A DNA stretch of 64,000 nucleotides from a bacterium (GTDB taxonomy: Bacteria > Verrucomicrobiota > Verrucomicrobiia > Limisphaerales > UBA11358): positions 1 to 64,000 of the forward strand of contig JAKAFL010000009.1 of NCBI GenBank assembly GCA_021817945.1. The letters are read 5' to 3'. The notes below the pieces were generated by a model. The model worked only from the letters and a program-made list of their open reading frames with translations, was not told the DNA's origin and did no database searches. Every line of letters begins with the position of its first letter. Position 1 is the first letter of the stretch. The translations under genes were made by a program, and so were the position numbers. Positions 62,122 to 64,000 of this stretch are shown piece by piece.

Positions 62122-63993
62122 TTAAAAATCCAATGGTTTCAGAGGAGTCACATTCACTGTGAACGAGAACGTTCCGGTGGTATCATCCGTGGTGATTTGG
62201 CCCACGACCATGGTGGACTTGGGGTCCACCAGGTGCGAACTTTTAATGGCATCCCCCACAGCGTAGGCAATTTCCGGGTTGGCCGAAGGATCCACACTGG
62301 TGAGGCTGACCGCCCTGCAAAACAGGGTAACGGAGTTGGTGTTCGAACTGGAAATGGTGCCAAGCGCAGGAGCAGGTGCCGACGCAGGCGGACCGGACAT
62401 TCCGGGCATTCCGGGCATCGCCCCTGGCACCGGGACTTGGTAATTAATCCCCATTTGAGGGGGAGCCCCTTGAGGGGGAGCGCCGACCCCGAGGGCCACC
62501 GAACCGGCCAGGCTGGGGTCCGTGGTCATTTTTTCAACCCACACCCCAACCTGCACTCCGGGCTTTTGAGCACCCAGTTTTCTAGCCACCTGATTCTCTG
62601 CATTGATCAGGGCCAGCCTCATGTCCGCCAGAAAATCACCCCAATAATACCTGTCCTGCAAAAAATCGGAGATTTGTTCGGCGGAATTTCTGGCATTTTG
62701 AAGTTTTTTGTAAGCTTGATTAAACGAGGTTGACTTGGCTTGGGCGGCATCCACCTGGGGCTGAATCCGGTCAATCTCCGCCTGCTTGCTGCCCGCCAAT
62801 TGGTCAAAAAGAAAACCCACGGCAAAAGCCACCAGAACGAGACTGAAAACCGTGGCTGCCAGATAGGGTTTTTTCTCGTTCAAAGCCTGCCAGCGCAAGG
62901 TGCTTTCCGGCATTAAATTCATTTCCACCGGGCAATTGGCCAGATTGCGCAGGCCCAATCCGACCACCTCGCCAAAACAGTGCGCCACACGCGACAACTC
63001 CTCCAAATTCACGGAGGAATCAATCTGCACATTTCGGAAGGGGTTGAAGTATTCCACCGGCAGGTTGAGTTTTTCCGCAAAAAACTGGGCTGTGTAAGGC
63101 ATGATGGATGCCCCGCCTGAAAGAAAGAGGCGCTGGGGCGCCGAACCGCCCTGCTGGCCGCGGTAAAACTGCATGGTCTGGTTGACCTGAATGTGCAGTT
63201 TGGTCATGAACTGGCGGGCTATTTTTGAAATGGCCGCCTGATGAGGATTATCCGGCTCCTCGTAGGCCCCGCCCAAGCTGACAAAACCCTCGGCAATCTT
63301 GATCTTCTCCGCTTCATCAAACTTCAGCTTGGATTCATTGGCGAAGTCCTGGGTGATGGCATTGGCTCCAAGATTGATGCTGCGGGAGAAGACTTTTCCC
63401 TTTTCAAAGAAAAGCAGGTTGCTGGTCTTTGCCCCAATATCCAGCAACATGGTGCAATCTTCCAAATCACTATAGTTGAATTTAAAGGCGTTGCACAAAG
63501 CCGCCATGGAGGCGTCGCACAATTGAAGCTTGAGTTTGGACTGTTCGGCCACCCGGAACAGGCCCTCCACGATTTCCGACTTGATGGCCACCAGCAAAAC
63601 TTCCAACTCACCACTCGCTGCGGAGCCTAGGATTTGATAATCCCAAACGACTTCTGACAAGGGAAACGGAACATTTTGCTGGGCCTCGTACTGGATGATC
63701 TGCCCCACTTTGCTGGCTTCCACCGGGGGTAATTTGACGAACTTGGAAAAAACATGAAAACCCGGGGCGCAGACATTCACAAACTTGGGCTTCAAATCGC
63801 GTTCGGCGATCACCCCCTGCAAGGCTTGTTGGATGGCTTTTTCCCTGCTGGCTTCCTGCGAGCCTTCCAACCCGAGAGGTTGAATAATAAAACTCTTCAG
63901 GCAAAGCCCGCCTTCCTCATTGATTGCAAACTCAGCCAGCTTCAAGCTGCCCGCCCCAAAATCAATGGTCAAAAATGACTTGATGTTCAACAT
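62122..63993 (-). CDS. PilM-PilN fusion protein (actin-like ATPase with membrane PilN part)
   Basis: The product is 623 residues. Residues 1-350 are PilM-like (FtsA/actin fold): FLTIDFGAGSLKLAEFAINE, IIQYEAQQNVPFPLSEVVWD, CTMLLDIGAKTSNLLFFEKG and RLFLSGGASIMPYTAQFFAE. A linker with MNLMPESTLRWQALNEKKPY resembles the PilM-binding INLLP motif of PilN. One membrane helix (YLAATVFSLVLVAFAVGFLF), a coiled coil and a periplasmic domain follow. PilM and PilN are usually separate proteins; here they form one chain. It is the first gene seen of the operon, 7 bases from the window edge, so upstream genes are unknown. Confidence 0.87.
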   Translation of the reverse strand: MLNIKSFLTIDFGAGSLKLAEFAINEEGGLCLKSFIIQPLGLEGSQEASREKAIQQALQGVIAERDLKPKFVNVCAPGFHVFSKFVKLPPVEASKVGQIIQYEAQQNVPFPLSEVVWDYQILGSAASGELEVLLVAIKSEIVEGLFRVAEQSKLKLQLCDASMAALCNAFKFNYSDLEDCTMLLDIGAKTSNLLFFEKGKVFSRSINLGANAITQDFANESKLKFDEAEKIKIAEGFVSLGGAYEEPDNPHQAAISKIARQFMTKLHIQVNQTMQFYRGQQGGSAPQRLFLSGGASIMPYTAQFFAEKLNLPVEYFNPFRNVQIDSSVNLEELSRVAHCFGEVVGLGLRNLANCPVEMNLMPESTLRWQALNEKKPYLAATVFSLVLVAFAVGFLFDQLAGSKQAEIDRIQPQVDAAQAKSTSFNQAYKKLQNARNSAEQISDFLQDRYYWGDFLADMRLALINAENQVARKLGAQKPGVQVGVWVEKMTTDPSLAGSVALGVGAPPQGAPPQMGINYQVPVPGAMPGMPGMSGPPASAPAPALGTISSSNTNSVTLFCRAVSLTSVDPSANPEIAYAVGDAIKSSHLVDPKSTMVVGQITTDDTTGTFSFTVNVTPLKPLDF

Positions 63994-64000
63994 TCTAGTC

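Overview
The window looks like a chromosomal segment of a Verrucomicrobiota bacterium, probably of the soil/freshwater Pedosphaera/Limisphaerales type (inference). Supporting signs are prepilin-like proteins with the [18 protein letters not shown] core, many Asn/Thr/Ser/Gly-rich secreted proteins ending in a Y-x-V-Q-x-ST-x-L-x-x-W...FYR module, a PEP-CTERM protein, an Akkermansia Amuc_1098-1101-like pilus operon, and ribosomal genes that mostly lack Shine-Dalgarno sequences.

Layout. 1-12157: glycan cassette A, with a NarL-type response regulator (cut by the left edge), a very large sensor kinase (PA14-like plus OB-fold-like repeats), a prepilin-like protein, a large secreted protein, a GH30 xylanase-like enzyme and an SGNH acetylesterase. 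12465-25239 (minus): a 25-gene ribosomal run from rplB to rplQ including secY, map, infA and rpoA. It starts abruptly at rplB (no rpsJ-rplC-rplD-rplW) and has no rpmD. 25612-34107: glycan cassette B, with a paralogous kinase/regulator pair, a secreted protein with a duplicated domain, a second prepilin-like protein, a GH16 glucanase and a pectate-lyase-fold protein. 34207-34740: a PEP-CTERM protein. 35001-48323: housekeeping genes gyrA, gyrB, gcvP, xth, an A-type Fe-S carrier, hscB-like, glgB and coaE. 48481-56225: an operon of three very large secreted proteins. 56338-63993: a pilus-type operon (PilM/PilN fusion, Amuc_1100-like, a small inner-membrane protein, a secretin split over two ORFs, and a stand-alone 5'-3' exonuclease), open at the right edge.

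The two glycan cassettes share one plan: OB-fold sensor kinase, NarL regulator, large beta-rich secreted protein, prepilin-like protein and polysaccharide-active enzymes. I infer that each senses a polysaccharide or its breakdown product and controls secreted enzymes plus surface fibres or adhesins. The pilus-type operon could be the envelope machine that assembles or exports such products, and it sits beside the three-gene secretome operon.

The points most worth checking are: (i) the secretin split by a single in-frame TGA, with what looks like a second signal peptide on its C-terminal half; (ii) the repeated sensor/pilin/CAZyme cassette; (iii) a dispersed repeat with terminal inverted repeats present in two convergent intergenic regions; (iv) near-identical hairpins directly before rplE (L5) and rplR (L18), the two 5S-rRNA-binding proteins. 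All gene names rest on motif recognition by eye; no search was run.
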